Assembly: GCA_019448385.1 (NCBI GenBank)
Contig: JAGTXO010000001.1
Span: forward strand, 1,922,001-1,986,000
Direction: 5' to 3'
Origin: Diacronema lutheri
Taxonomy: Eukaryota; Haptophyta; Pavlovophyceae; Pavlovales; Pavlovaceae
DNA: 64,000 bases
Shown here: piece by piece, positions 18,601 to 27,405 of the stretch
How positions within the stretch are numbered: position 1 is the first letter of the stretch
Layout: each line of letters opens with the position of its first letter
The notes under the pieces: model-generated
Database searches by the model: none
What the model was told of the DNA's origin: nothing
The model's input: only the letters and a program-made list of their open reading frames with translations
Made by a program: the position numbers and the translations under genes

Positions 18601-20228
18601 GGGACGGCTCGCTACTCGGCGTCGTCGCCACGTCGACGCTCGAGCTTGGCGTCGACCTGGCACTGCTCGATGCGGTCGTGGTGAACGGCTGGCCAGGGTC
18701 GATCTCGTCGCTTTGGCAGCGCGCGGGGCGGGCGGGGCGCGACCCGGCAAGGCCAGCGCTCGTCATCTACGTCGGCTTCGCCTCGCCCATCGACCAGTAC
18801 TTCATGAGCCGGCCCGCCGCGCTGATGGCGAGGCCCGTCGAGAGCGTCGTCGCGGACGTGCACAACGAGCGCGTGCTGGCCACACACCTCCTCTGTGCGG
18901 CAAGGGAGGAGCCGCTGCGCCTCGCGCCGGGCGAGCTCGACGACGCGGTCTGGCGCGGCGGCGCGCGCGCGTGCGGCGATGGCGCCGAGCTCCGCCTCGA
19001 GCGCGCGCTTGCTGCGCTGCAACGCGACGGCGCGCTTCTGCACGTGCAGGGCCACACGTGGCGCGCGGACGCGCCCGCCGCCGCGCTCGCCGCGCGAGTT
19101 GGGCTGCGCGCCATCGACGACGAGCGCTTTGCCGTGCTCGCGTACGAGCCGAACGCGCGCCATCCAATCGCCGCCGGTGTGGCCGGCGCGTCCACACCGC
19201 CGCCCGGACGGCCGCGCGTGGCGGCCGGCTCCGCCGCGTCGCGCGTCGCGCAGCGCAGCACCGACGTGATCGACGAGGTGGAGCGCTTCCGCATCTACTA
19301 CGAGCTCTTTGAAGGCGCGGTCTACCTCAACATGGGCTCGCGCTACCTCGTCTTCCGCATCGAGTGGGCCGCGCGCACGATCTGCGTGCGCCTCGCGCCC
19401 GACGTGCGCTACTACACGCGCGGCTGGACGGATGTGGACGTCACGACGATCGGCCGCTGGCCCGTCTCGCCGCCCGTCGGTTCGGAGGCGCTCCCGCGCG
19501 TCAACGGCGCGCGCTTCGGCCCAGCGACAGTCGCGCTCAGCTGTCGCGGCTACAGCAAGCTGCGCGAGCGCTCGAATCAGCCCTTCGATGAGGTCGAGGT
19601 CCGGATGCCGGACTACCTGTACGACACGTTCGCCGTCTGGGTGGACTTTGATGAGCAGCTCGCGCGCGCCGTCAGCGAGCGCGGGCTCGACCTGCATAAG
19701 GGCGTGCATGCCGCCGCGCACGCGGTCGCGGCGATCCTGCCGCTAGCCGCGGGCTGCGACATGGCAGAGGTGGGCGTCGAGTGCCCGGGGCGCGCAGAGG
19801 TCGCGTACCGGCACCACCCGCTGCGGCTGCTCTGGTTCGACAAGGCGCGCGGCGGGCTCGGCCTCGCGCTCGAGATCCACCGCCGGCTGCCTGCGCTGCT
19901 TGTCGGCGCGCGAGAGCTGATGGCTCAATGCGCGTGCGAGGCCGGGTGTGTCTGCTGCACGCACACGCCCTTTTGTCTGCAGTACAATGCGCGCCAGGAC
20001 AAGCGCGCCGCCCTCGCCATCCTCGATGGCCTCCTGGCCGCGTCAGGCGCGACGCCCGCGGCGGGCTCACCGGCACCGGCCGACGGCTGCATCCCCGGCG
20101 CTGACGCGGGAGATGGCGAGAGCATGGCCGTGGGCGGCGTGGCCGTGGGTGTCGGACTTGGAGGGCGAGCGTGTGCAGCACCCGCAAGTGGAGAGGCGCA
20201 GTGCTGTGGCCACTGCGGCTTTCACTGA
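15660..20228 (+). CDS. HRQ1: Hrq1-type RecQ4-like DNA helicase
   Basis: One uninterrupted frame of 1,522 residues. Superfamily 2 motifs: SLWSHQAAAI (Q-like), CTSTASGKSLCYALP (Walker A, about 484-498), FIFPTKALAQDQL, LLTNPDSLH, VVVDELHTYRGTFG (DEAH-like, about 665), VLCSATVANP, then after a long acidic insertion VVATSTLELGVDLALLDAVV and SSLWQRAGRAGRD (motif VI, about 1,020). The C-terminus has the family's Zn-binding cluster CACEAGCVCCTHTPFC (about 1,423) and NARQDKRAALAIL, as in the DUF1998 region of Hrq1. The enzyme unwinds DNA 3'-5' and serves crosslink repair and telomere upkeep in fungi. The first 450 residues are low in recognisable domains. No intron is needed, which is unusual for a 4.6-kb gene here. 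Confidence 0.9.
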   Translation: MSARGREGDEAEAVVAAKATAPARKRARRRIVDGAPAEEPGAPSAPKRPRVGAARAARAALAADEAQLLLPEHLELERLVRPLLAMNGIFAARDMPLTAARLGAALAPTGVRVDEHGLRALAGVCPELFALLAIDEAAAFAHTDPISAAIAPRADGVDASAGGSRACLSLLVRHRSKAPPTGVVADRLCTTFRAALVRCAREGAGVPLAPLPAELLALRASQPGSAAHAVGAAAAARVAGAAEVANACQTRAVETHGPSHAVALALSPLRTTDRSSHAAQQRRPFPTASPDEPLTRRLLVEPRATRISLDPAMPATPVMPAEPIEPAAPARAATVAAAAAAASAPRKARAARVGAPPAPGTAAIAAGAPPSEFGPRESAPAGTARLAAEPGDALAAEHERRGECEGAESAGVGGLLRSLCSLPGYCGQLVHAELINSRPARTRPLISRLAPPTLRALASLRVRPDSLWSHQAAAIDTVLAGRSCVVCTSTASGKSLCYALPTIELLARQLRAHAAASGASLCEGEDGGGNAVEYGRGDDALRSDADGHAVAPAACAPADPVACAPPSAPPRLPAAAATPSPTALFIFPTKALAQDQLRSLRALLAASLIPGAHADTLDGDTPFAERDRARERSAVLLTNPDSLHAIIMCAHTRWARLLSGLRLVVVDELHTYRGTFGAHVGCVLRRLRRLARLHGGNPSFVLCSATVANPLEHAARLTGLLLDELALIDDDGSPRASTTFALWNPPLRAGGRDTGLQLAGGRRVQRRSSGGARRRSGGRGADEGEWSASSADAEPAADAEPAADAERSVERTRTSSSSSADDDKAPQRLQRQQWQPRLSREQLRAQRARAAASLPAGVRPGSRLAAGHAAAVAAAAATASAALAVCARVDAPAAAGAPAGVERADTRRTSSNVEAAALTAALVCAGVRVLTFCTVRKIAELVAHYTRRQLRHARPELAERVTAYRGGLSASDRRAIERRLWDGSLLGVVATSTLELGVDLALLDAVVVNGWPGSISSLWQRAGRAGRDPARPALVIYVGFASPIDQYFMSRPAALMARPVESVVADVHNERVLATHLLCAAREEPLRLAPGELDDAVWRGGARACGDGAELRLERALAALQRDGALLHVQGHTWRADAPAAALAARVGLRAIDDERFAVLAYEPNARHPIAAGVAGASTPPPGRPRVAAGSAASRVAQRSTDVIDEVERFRIYYELFEGAVYLNMGSRYLVFRIEWAARTICVRLAPDVRYYTRGWTDVDVTTIGRWPVSPPVGSEALPRVNGARFGPATVALSCRGYSKLRERSNQPFDEVEVRMPDYLYDTFAVWVDFDEQLARAVSERGLDLHKGVHAAAHAVAAILPLAAGCDMAEVGVECPGRAEVAYRHHPLRLLWFDKARGGLGLALEIHRRLPALLVGARELMAQCACEAGCVCCTHTPFCLQYNARQDKRAALAILDGLLAASGATPAAGSPAPADGCIPGADAGDGESMAVGGVAVGVGLGGRACAAPASGEAQCCGHCGFH

Positions 20229-20415
20229 GCTCGACGCTTCAGGTCGCGCCAATGCGCGCGAGTTGCGGTCGCGCCTGCCCGCAGCCACGGGCGGCACGCG
20301 CGCGCGGTGCGTGCATTCGTCTCTTCCGCGATGTGCAACTGCTGAAGCACGAAAAAGGCCGGCGTGCAACTGCTGGCGTGCAATTGCTGTCCAAGAATTG
20401 CTTCACAACTCACTG
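20229..20415. other. Convergent intergenic spacer with short repeats
   Basis: Between the stops of the Hrq1 and protease genes. GTGCAACTGCTG-like units recur three times around 20,335-20,400. No terminator structure or gene is recognised. Confidence 0.4.
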
Positions 20416-22155
20416 TCACACGCCGAGGAGCGGCTGCAGCTCTCGGCTGGACGAGAGCGGCACGCGGGCGATGCCGCCGGCACCAGCGCGCGGCGCCGGC
20501 CGCGCCGCAGTTAGAGCGTCCGCCTCAGAGTCGCTCGAGCTGGTGTCGTCGTCGCAGCACGGCGCGCCGCGCGCGTCAGCGCACCGCCCGCCGCCTGCCG
20601 GCCGCTTGCGCTCGCGCTCGCGCTCGAGCGCGCCGCACGCGGCGCAGAGCAGCAGGCAAGCACATAGCGCGGTCACTGAAGCGTACACGGCCCAGCATCG
20701 CCCGCCCGGCCGGCTCAGCTCGGCGCGCGCGCCACTGTGCGCGTCGCCGCTCTCCGGCGGCGGCAGGCGACGCCGGTCGGCGGGCGAAGGCGCGCACGCG
20801 CCGCCGCCATCGGCCGCAGGCGCTGAGCGCGTCTTGTTGGCCGCCGCGGCGCGCGCGCGCGCGTCATCGGCTGCGCCCTCGCCACTGTCGTCGGTACAGC
20901 GGTGCGGCGTGAAGGTGACGCGCATCCGCTCGCGGTCGATCGTGACCAGGTGGTCCTGGAGGACAGAGGCGCCGAGCACGAGCTGCTCGTTGTGGTTGCG
21001 GAAGACGCCCATGCACCACACGCCCTCGCGCGCGCCACCCGCACCCTCGTTGAACCAATAATGCGATGGCCTCGCGTGCAGCTCTCCGCGAGACAAGTCG
21101 AAAATGAGGTGCGCGAAGCAGCGGTCCAGGCGCTCCGCCATCGATGCTGCCGAGCGCTCGCTCGCCGGGCGCACGCAGATCTCGTCGCGACGCGGCGGTG
21201 GCGCCGCCGCAAGCCCGCAAGCTCCGATCTCGACCGCCGAGACCGCACGGAAGAGTGGCGCGAAAAGCCGCGCACCCACGTACACAAACGTCGTCCCGGA
21301 GTCGAGCAGCGCGCTCGCGGGCTCGCCAAGGCTTGGCAAGCCCTCACCCAGGCGCACGCCACGCACGGAGACGAGGTGCAGCCGGCTGCTCACCAGCCGC
21401 GAGGAGGGCGGCTGAGGCTGCAGCGCTCGGCGTGTGGGCGCGCGATCGCCAAACTCAAGGAACCCGCGCCCGGCCTGCGGCGCGATGCAGAGCGAGAAGA
21501 CGTTGCGCACGATGCTGCGAGCGACGAGCGCGTCGTGTACTGTTCGTCGCGCCGCGCTGCCCGGCGCGAGTCCGAGGATCCCGTCCGCCTGCTGTGAGCG
21601 GAAGAGGCCCGTTTCGACGCCCGAGCAGCCAAACGTGAACGGCACCGCGGCGCACGCGGCGGCGGTGCCCAGCGAGAGCCAATCGTTCATGTACACGCCG
21701 CGGTACGCCGAGCCTTCCTGGTAGGTGATCGAAAAGGCGCAGCTGTCGCCCGTGCACGCCGACGCTGTCGTCGAGCGGCGCGCGTCAAACTTGCGATGAC
21801 GGCCGCACTGCGTGCACCCCGCGCACGGTACGGTGGTGATGCTCGAGCCCGTGTCGACGATCAGCTCAAAGTGCTGCGCCGGCGTGCCCAACCCGACAAT
21901 CGTCGAAAAGTAGCCGAGCCGCAAATCGCCCTCAAGGCTCGCACGCAGCGCGCGACGCCGCCCGCGCATGTCGGCGCCGAACGCGCGCGAGCTCTCGTCG
22001 AGCCTTCTCCGGCGCGCATGCCGCGCGACGAGGTGGGCAGGCGGGCGAGTGGCCGTGCGCACGAGCGGCAGCCGGAGCACGCCGCGCTCCACCGACGGAG
22101 GGCCCGCGACGGCGGCGACGGTGCACATCGCCACCGCCCATCGGACTCCCGCCAT
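20416..22155 (-). CDS. Pepsin-like aspartyl protease, single-pass membrane protein
   Basis: A single exon of 579 residues from the ATG at 22155. It begins with a signal peptide (MAGVRWAVAMCTVAAVAG). The first catalytic motif is LIVDTGSSITTVPC (about 95-108), followed by a Cys-rich loop (CAGCTQC), the flap-side strand CAFSITYQEGSAYRGVY, and FGCSGVETGLFRSQQADGIL. The second catalytic Asp is in SALLDSGTTFVYV (about 280). QLVLGASVLQDHLVTIDRER is the family's closing hairpin. A hydrophobic helix (CWAVYASVTALCACLLLCAA, about 485-505) and a short cytosolic tail make it a type I membrane protein, as in BACE or plant and protist membrane aspartyl proteases. The substrate is unknown. Its start codon lies only 17 bp from that of RabGGTase beta. 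Confidence 0.88.
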   Translation of the reverse strand: MAGVRWAVAMCTVAAVAGPPSVERGVLRLPLVRTATRPPAHLVARHARRRRLDESSRAFGADMRGRRRALRASLEGDLRLGYFSTIVGLGTPAQHFELIVDTGSSITTVPCAGCTQCGRHRKFDARRSTTASACTGDSCAFSITYQEGSAYRGVYMNDWLSLGTAAACAAVPFTFGCSGVETGLFRSQQADGILGLAPGSAARRTVHDALVARSIVRNVFSLCIAPQAGRGFLEFGDRAPTRRALQPQPPSSRLVSSRLHLVSVRGVRLGEGLPSLGEPASALLDSGTTFVYVGARLFAPLFRAVSAVEIGACGLAAAPPPRRDEICVRPASERSAASMAERLDRCFAHLIFDLSRGELHARPSHYWFNEGAGGAREGVWCMGVFRNHNEQLVLGASVLQDHLVTIDRERMRVTFTPHRCTDDSGEGAADDARARAAAANKTRSAPAADGGGACAPSPADRRRLPPPESGDAHSGARAELSRPGGRCWAVYASVTALCACLLLCAACGALERERERKRPAGGGRCADARGAPCCDDDTSSSDSEADALTAARPAPRAGAGGIARVPLSSSRELQPLLGV

Positions 22156-22172
22156 TTCGCGCCCAGGCCTTG

Positions 22173-23234
22173 ATGGCGCCAATCGTTGCGCTGCTCGGTT
22201 GCTGGGCTCTCGCCGACGGGGGCGCGGATCACAGGGTGGCCGCGCGCGGCTACCTGCTGCGCACGTACGCGCGCGCGCTCGATGCGGGTGCCGAGACGGT
22301 GGCCCTCGCGCACATGACGCACGCGTACTGGCTCGTCGCCGCGCTCCGCCTCGCCGGCGGCCACGATCGCGTGCGCGCGGAAGACGTGCTCCTGCTCGTG
22401 GCGGCACGGCGCAACACGGACGGCGGGTATGGCGCCACGCCAGGCGCGGAGTCGAGCGCGTTACACACGCTCGCCGCCGTACAGCTCGGCGCGCTGCTCG
22501 GTGAGCTGCGCGCGCTGCGCGCCGACCGCGCCCTGCACGCGTTTGCCCACGCGCAGCTGCGCGACTCGGTGGGCACAGCCGGGTGCGACGCGCGGCAGGC
22601 GTGTTGCGCGGTGCTCACGCTCAGGCTCCTTGGCACCGCGCCCGCCGCCGGTTCGGCCGACGCGGTCGCACTTCGCGATGCGATCCTCCGCTGCCGCAAC
22701 TGGGACGGCGCATTTGGCGGCGCGCCGTCGGCAGAATCGCACGCGGGCACAACCTTCTGCTGCATCGCCACGCTCGGCGCGCTCGGTGAGCTGGGCGCGC
22801 TGGATCGGCCCGACCAGACCGCGCGATGGCTCGTCGAGCGGCAGCAGCCGTGCGGCGGCTTCAACGGACGGCCGGACAAGGCCGCGGACCTGTGCTACAC
22901 GTGGTGGTGCGCCGCATCGCTCGACATGCTCGGCAGGATGCACTGGCTCGACGCGCGTTGCGCGCTGCGCTTCGTCGAAAGGTGCGCGCACGCCGATGGC
23001 GGCCTTGCGCACGCGCCCGGCGAGCTGTCCGACCCATACCACACCTTCTTCGGGCTCGCCGCGCGCGCGCTCCTCGTGGACGCGCTCGACGAGCAACTGG
23101 TCAATCAGCGCGCCGTTGAGTGCGCGTATGCGCTGCCGCGCTCGGCCGTGCCCGCGGACAGCAGGCTTTGCGTCGTACCCCTCGATCAGCCGCTGTCGCT
23201 TGCACCGTCAACCGTCTGGAATGAAAGACACTGA
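22173..23234 (+). CDS. RABGGTB: Rab geranylgeranyltransferase (GGTase II) beta subunit
   Basis: A single exon of 353 residues. Repeated alpha-alpha barrel motifs are clear: NTDGGYGATPGAESSALHTL, NWDGAFGGAPSAESHAGTTF, QQPCGGFNGRPDKAADLCYT, and HADGGLAHAPGELSDPYHTF. The zinc ligands of the family are present as D and C in DKAADLCYTWW and H in DPYHTFFGL. The enzyme, with an alpha subunit and the Rab escort protein, adds geranylgeranyl groups to C-terminal cysteines of Rab GTPases in the cytosol. The N-terminus is short and hydrophobic (MAPIVALLGCWALADGG) and could be mistaken for a signal peptide. The family is cytosolic, so an unseen upstream start is possible. It converges with the SRCR gene at 24 bp. 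Confidence 0.88.
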   Translation: MAPIVALLGCWALADGGADHRVAARGYLLRTYARALDAGAETVALAHMTHAYWLVAALRLAGGHDRVRAEDVLLLVAARRNTDGGYGATPGAESSALHTLAAVQLGALLGELRALRADRALHAFAHAQLRDSVGTAGCDARQACCAVLTLRLLGTAPAAGSADAVALRDAILRCRNWDGAFGGAPSAESHAGTTFCCIATLGALGELGALDRPDQTARWLVERQQPCGGFNGRPDKAADLCYTWWCAASLDMLGRMHWLDARCALRFVERCAHADGGLAHAPGELSDPYHTFFGLAARALLVDALDEQLVNQRAVECAYALPRSAVPADSRLCVVPLDQPLSLAPSTVWNERH

Positions 23235-23258
23235 CGCGACGCTCGAGCAGGGACTGCT

Positions 23259-24141
23259 TCAGATGAGGGTCATGCCAGCTGAGCCCCAAGATGCGGCCTG
23301 CCGCGCACGCCGGAAGGACGCCGCCATCGCGGCGGCACCCACGAGCACGAGCGCGGCACCGGTCATGGGGCCAGTCAGGCCGCGCTGCTGGGTGAGCCCA
23401 GCCGGCGGCTGCGTGCGCAGCATCAACGGCGTCTCCGAGCATTCGAGCGCCTCCACTGTGGCCTCGCCGCCCTCGCACTCGAGTCCCTGGCTCGCGTCGA
23501 GGTCGCACATCGGCTTTGTTTTCGCGCTGAGTTCGTGCTTCTTGCACTCGAGCAGCGTTGTCTCCTTGCCGCCGCACTGAAAGTTGTCCACGCTCATCGC
23601 GTGCAACGACAGCGTCCATGGCGCTGAAAACACCCCCTGCGAGGGCGGGCACGCGCGCGCGCGAATGAGCCTCGAGTCGCGCAAGCGCTGCGCGCGCATG
23701 GGGCCGCACGTTGCACGCGCGAGCCGTGGCGCGCACCGCAGCCTTCTCAAAGCCGAGCTGCCGGCACGCGACGTTTGCCGAGTTGCCCGCCGGCACCGAG
23801 CCAGCGCAGAGCGAGCTCCATGCGCCGTCGCTGAACGCGAAGAGGCTACCTTTGGGGAACGCGGAGAGCGTGAGTTGGCCATCGGATGCAGCGCAAGGCA
23901 TTGGGGCTGCCGCCGTCGCATCCGCGCCGGATGACGTGGAGACGGATGTCGATGGGCTCTTCGCCACGAGCACCGCAACCCAGATGATCGGGACTATGCC
24001 GGTGACGAACATGACCACCCTGTAGCGTGCGAGGGAGAGCGCGAGCACACGCGTTGCCACGCGGTCCGTGAATTTTGTGGAAGGTGGTGACGTGCGCAAT
24101 GCTGCTCGCGTCGCGCACCTGCCCATCGTCGGTGAGATCAT
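23259..24141 (-). CDS. SRCR-domain membrane protein
   Basis: Two exons, 24141-23737 and 23636-23259, give 260 residues. An N-terminal hydrophobic segment (VVMFVTGIVPIIWVAVLVAK, about 40-60) is a signal anchor. The scavenger receptor cysteine-rich domain follows: GQLTLSAFPKGSLFAFSDGA, SLCAGSVPAGNSANVACRQL, then across the 100-nt intron GFEKAAGVFSAPW and DNFQCGGKETTLLECKKHEL, ending MCDLDASQGLEC. A second hydrophobic segment (TGAALVLVGAAAMAASF) sits near the C-terminus. SRCR domains bind proteins or glycans outside the cell. A single SRCR between two membrane segments is a small, unusual layout. The intron donor is GTGCGC. An alternative start is the ATG at 24126. Confidence 0.75.
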
Positions 24142-24293
24142 CGTGGAGCCGGCCACGCTGGTTCTCCGCCCCGCAGGTTCGAAAATGGGGTCGGAAGCGT
24201 TTCAGTTGCGTCCATCCAGTGAGGAAAGAGCGCGTGCGCAGATTCGAGGGCAGGGCGACGACCCTGTGCACGCCGGCAGCGGGGACGGCAGTC

Positions 24294-25280
24294 TCATCGG
24301 GCATCTGGTGCGCACGCGGGGGCGGGCTCGTGCGGCGCGCCCTCCGCCGGGCCGGTTCTGGCCGGCTCGGTGGCAGCGGCGGGCGCCGGCTCGCCGCCAC
24401 GCGGCGCGGACACCGGCGCAAAGTCGACGGTCTCCTCGAGCCACGGCGTCAGCTCGCCATCCCATTCGGGCCAGTCGCGGAGCTCCGGCGAGAACCACTT
24501 GCACGCCGGACAGCTGTTGTCGACGCGCGCGCGCCCCACGTGCTGCCCCTGGTGCGCGCGCAGGTCGCCGCACGCAAAGTGGTCGACAGGTCCGAAGCCG
24601 CAGCGGCCGCACTGCCGCGCCTTGGGCATCTGGTTCTTGAGCTGCCTCGAGAGCAGCGCGTTGTGAAAGTTGAAGGCGCGTTTCTGCTCATACGCTGCGC
24701 GCAGCTCGCGCGCGCACCTTTCGACCTCCGCCTGCGCCTCGGCGAGGATTTCGTTGTCGCGCACGCGGTGGCGCGCGCGCATATATGCGGCGTATGCAGC
24801 GTCGTCGGGCAGCGCGGTCGCGATGGCGCGGTCCGAAAAGGGGATCGCCGAGCAGCCGCACGCTGCGAGCGCCTCCATCGCCACGACGCGCTGCATCTCA
24901 AATTCGAACTCCTCAAACGACGCCATCAGCGACGAGACGGGGTCGCTGTCCGCAAAGCCGCCGGAGGCGAGGTTGCACAGCACGCCAGCGTCGTGAAGAT
25001 CGAGCACGGTGCGCCAGGCGCGCAGATTGATTGCAAATGGGCACACGAGCATACCCCTTCGCATACTGAGCGTCTCAAAGTCCACGTCGACCGAGCACGT
25101 GCGCGCGACCTCCCTGGACACGCACTCTGCGCAAAGCGTGTGGCGCTCGCGCCCCACGACGGGCGAACACTGCACGTACGCGGAGCCCATCGTGACGTCC
25201 TCGCAGCACAAATCGCACGTCAGCGCAACGCCAAGGGTGGGACCGGCCGGCGCCGTCCGGCTCGCAGCAGCGGCGGTCAT
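24294..25280 (-). CDS. RING-like zinc-finger protein
   Basis: A single exon of 328 residues. The N-terminus carries a RING-type cysteine pattern: TCDLCCED, VQC, then HTLCAECVSREV, and MLVCPF. A helical middle with charged coiled-coil character follows (EILAEAQAEVERCARELRAA). A second Cys/His cluster is QCGRCGFGPVDHFACGDLRAH then NSCPACKWFS, resembling the distal fingers of RBR-type ligases. The tail is Pro/Ala rich. A ubiquitin-ligase role is inferred from the finger spacing, not proven; the catalytic RING2 cysteine cannot be assigned with certainty. It reads in the same direction as COQ2, 142 bp downstream. That spacer contains GGAATGCA repeats and a lower-GC stretch. Confidence 0.65.
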   Translation of the reverse strand: MTAAAASRTAPAGPTLGVALTCDLCCEDVTMGSAYVQCSPVVGRERHTLCAECVSREVARTCSVDVDFETLSMRRGMLVCPFAINLRAWRTVLDLHDAGVLCNLASGGFADSDPVSSLMASFEEFEFEMQRVVAMEALAACGCSAIPFSDRAIATALPDDAAYAAYMRARHRVRDNEILAEAQAEVERCARELRAAYEQKRAFNFHNALLSRQLKNQMPKARQCGRCGFGPVDHFACGDLRAHQGQHVGRARVDNSCPACKWFSPELRDWPEWDGELTPWLEETVDFAPVSAPRGGEPAPAAATEPARTGPAEGAPHEPAPACAPDAR

Positions 25281-25422
25281 CTTCGCGGCGAGGTGGAATG
25301 CAGGAATGCAGGAATGGTCGTCGACAAGACGCAGGGCGCGAAAATGTCCCGGACTGCCTCCGTATGGGGGGTATGGGGGCCCAATTTTGAAATGTTTAGG
25401 GTTTTCACTTTTCAGTCACTTT

Positions 25423-26565
25423 TCACGCGACCTGTGCGAGCCGGCCGGCGGCGATGGCGACCGCGACCACGAGGCCGAAGCGCTGTGATTGCTGGAAGGC
25501 GGCGAGGCAGGCGGCGCGGTCGATGAGCGGGACCGTGGCCGCTTGCCACAGGAGGCCGGCGCCGCCAAGCGCGAGCCCAGCGTAGAAGGGCTCGGCCAGC
25601 CCGACCGCGTGGCCTGCGCCGGCAACGCCCGCTGTCGCGCCGAGCGCGAAGAGTGCCAGGGCGCTGCGCGCGCGCCCACCGCCGCCGGCGGCCTCGGCGC
25701 CGAGGCTGAGTGCGCTTGAGCGTACACCGGCGCGCTTGTCGTCGCGCGCATCCTGGTACGCGTAGAGCGTATCGTAGTGCAGCGTCCAGCAGACGGCGCC
25801 CATATAGAGTGGCGCGAGCACCTCGAGCGGCACGTCGCCACGCACGGCCACCCAGCCGACGAGCGCACCCCAGTTGAAGGTGAGGCCGAGCACGAGCTGC
25901 GGCCAGCTCGTGACGCGCTTCGCGAGCGGGTAGGCGACGACAAGTGGGACGGACGCGAGCGAGATGCCGATCGCAACGGGCGGGAGCTGCACGAGCACGC
26001 CAAGGCCCGTGAGCAGCTGCGCGCCCAGGAAGACGGTCGCCTGCGCAAGCGAGAGCTCGCCGGACGCAAGCGGCCTGCCGCGAGTGCGCTCAACCTGCCG
26101 GTCGATGTCGCGGTCCCACATGTCGTTGATTGTGCAGCCCGCGCCGCGCATCGCGAGCGCGCCGACGGCAAAGAGGCCGAGCAGCCGAGCGTCGGGCAGC
26201 GTCCCGGGCGGCGCGGCGAGCGTAGTGCTCCACACGCATGGCCAGAGGAGAAGCCACGTGCCCACCGGTCGGTCTATCCGCGCGAGCCGCAGGTAGGGCC
26301 CGGCCGCGCGCGGCAGCGCGCGCTCGAGCCACGTACCCGCGCGGATGTCCGTGTACGTGCCCGCCGCGGGCGGCGGCAACGGCGGCAGCGGCGGCGGCGG
26401 CGCGGGATTGCGATTGGCGTGCGGCGCGGCGCCGTCGGCGCCAAGCGGCAGGTCGGTCTGCTGCGGCCCGCGCGTCGACGCGACCCGCGCCCACGCGCGG
26501 CCGAGTGGCCGCCGCGCGACAAGCCAACAACCCGAGAGCGCACGAGCGCGAAATACGGACGCCAT
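25423..26565 (-). CDS. COQ2: 4-hydroxybenzoate polyprenyltransferase (mitochondrial, UbiA family)
   Basis: A single exon of 380 residues. The first 40 residues are Arg/Ala rich with few acids, as in a mitochondrial targeting peptide. Then RLARIDRPVGTWLLLWPCVW starts the UbiA domain. The first aspartate motif is GCTINDMWDRDIDRQVERT and the second is HYDTLYAYQDARDDKRAG. About eight hydrophobic helices surround them. The enzyme attaches the polyprenyl tail to 4-hydroxybenzoate in ubiquinone synthesis at the inner mitochondrial membrane, binding prenyl diphosphate through Mg on the aspartate motifs. Length and motif spacing are typical. It shares a divergent promoter with the small gene to its right. 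Confidence 0.92.
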   Translation of the reverse strand: MASVFRARALSGCWLVARRPLGRAWARVASTRGPQQTDLPLGADGAAPHANRNPAPPPPLPPLPPPAAGTYTDIRAGTWLERALPRAAGPYLRLARIDRPVGTWLLLWPCVWSTTLAAPPGTLPDARLLGLFAVGALAMRGAGCTINDMWDRDIDRQVERTRGRPLASGELSLAQATVFLGAQLLTGLGVLVQLPPVAIGISLASVPLVVAYPLAKRVTSWPQLVLGLTFNWGALVGWVAVRGDVPLEVLAPLYMGAVCWTLHYDTLYAYQDARDDKRAGVRSSALSLGAEAAGGGGRARSALALFALGATAGVAGAGHAVGLAEPFYAGLALGGAGLLWQAATVPLIDRAACLAAFQQSQRFGLVVAVAIAAGRLAQVA

Positions 26566-26666
26566 GCCGCGAAGCCCGGATGGAAAGTTCGGACGCCATG
26601 CTTCTTAATTGTATGGGTAGTAGACTGTGGTCCACATCGACGAAACAGAGTCCTCCAGGAAGGAGG

Positions 26667-27220
26667 ATGACGGGGCTCTGGACTCGGGCTCGGCTGACGC
26701 CGGAACGTGAGCGCGTCATCGCCTCGCTCCTTTCCGATGCCCCCCTCCCTCCCAATCCGCGCCGTGCGACGCTTGTATGCGCATGCCTGCAGCGGCTCGC
26801 ATCCGGCGGGGCAGATGCGCTCCACGCTCGCGAAGCCACGAGTGCGCACACCGGGCACGCGCCGTGGCGCGCCTCACGCGCCCGCTCGGCGTCGTCCCTG
26901 CCCCTTTTCCTCACAATTTTGCTGCAGAGCGCATGGTGCGTGATTACGAGCGCACGATGCAGCGGGCGCTCCGCGATCTCGGCAAGGAGGCCGTTGAGAA
27001 GGACTCCGCGCCACAGCTTCGCAAGGCTATCGAGGCCGGCGCTGAGGGCGTGGCGAAGCAGCTGCGGCGGCGTACCAGCCGCGCCACGCGCAGGACGCTG
27101 GTGCAGCAGCCCGCAGCGAGGACATTTCAGACGGCGATGCGCCGGCGGGGAACGAGCGACCGCCCGCCGAGGACCAGGCCCCGCCTGTCGAAAAGAAAGT
27201 GTGAGCGGGGCGCGATGTGA
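26667..27220 (+). CDS. Small basic protein of unknown function
   Basis: Two exons (26667-26841, 26928-27220) give 155 residues. The acceptor is preceded by a clear pyrimidine tract, and the donor is GTGCGC. The start begins MTGLWTRARLTPERERVIAS. After the splice comes KRMVRDYERTMQRALRDLGK, then a helical AIEAGAEGVAKQLRRRTS and a basic C-terminus (RPRLSKRK). The RDYER-x-M-x-R-x-LRD segment resembles one in the acidic protein encoded at 30,315-30,728. An earlier in-frame ATG at 26580 would add 29 residues and reduce the gap to the COQ2 start to 14 bp. No domain is recognised. Confidence 0.5.
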
Positions 27221-27405
27221 TGCCGCATCGTATATACCGGCGGGCGCAGACTCGCGGCGCTCGCAGTCTGGCACCCGTGCTGGTTGACCTGGCACCACGC
27301 AAGCGCGCGCGAAATGCGCACGCCACACGTATGACCATGCTGGGTTCTTGCGCGGACGGCGCAAGAAATCTTTTCTACGCCGGCCGACGCCAGCAGCGGG
27401 TTGCT

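Noticed and set aside
22173-22230. Signal peptide on RabGGTase beta
   Set aside because: The family is cytosolic and the hydrophobic stretch fits the first barrel helix; the start may simply be short.
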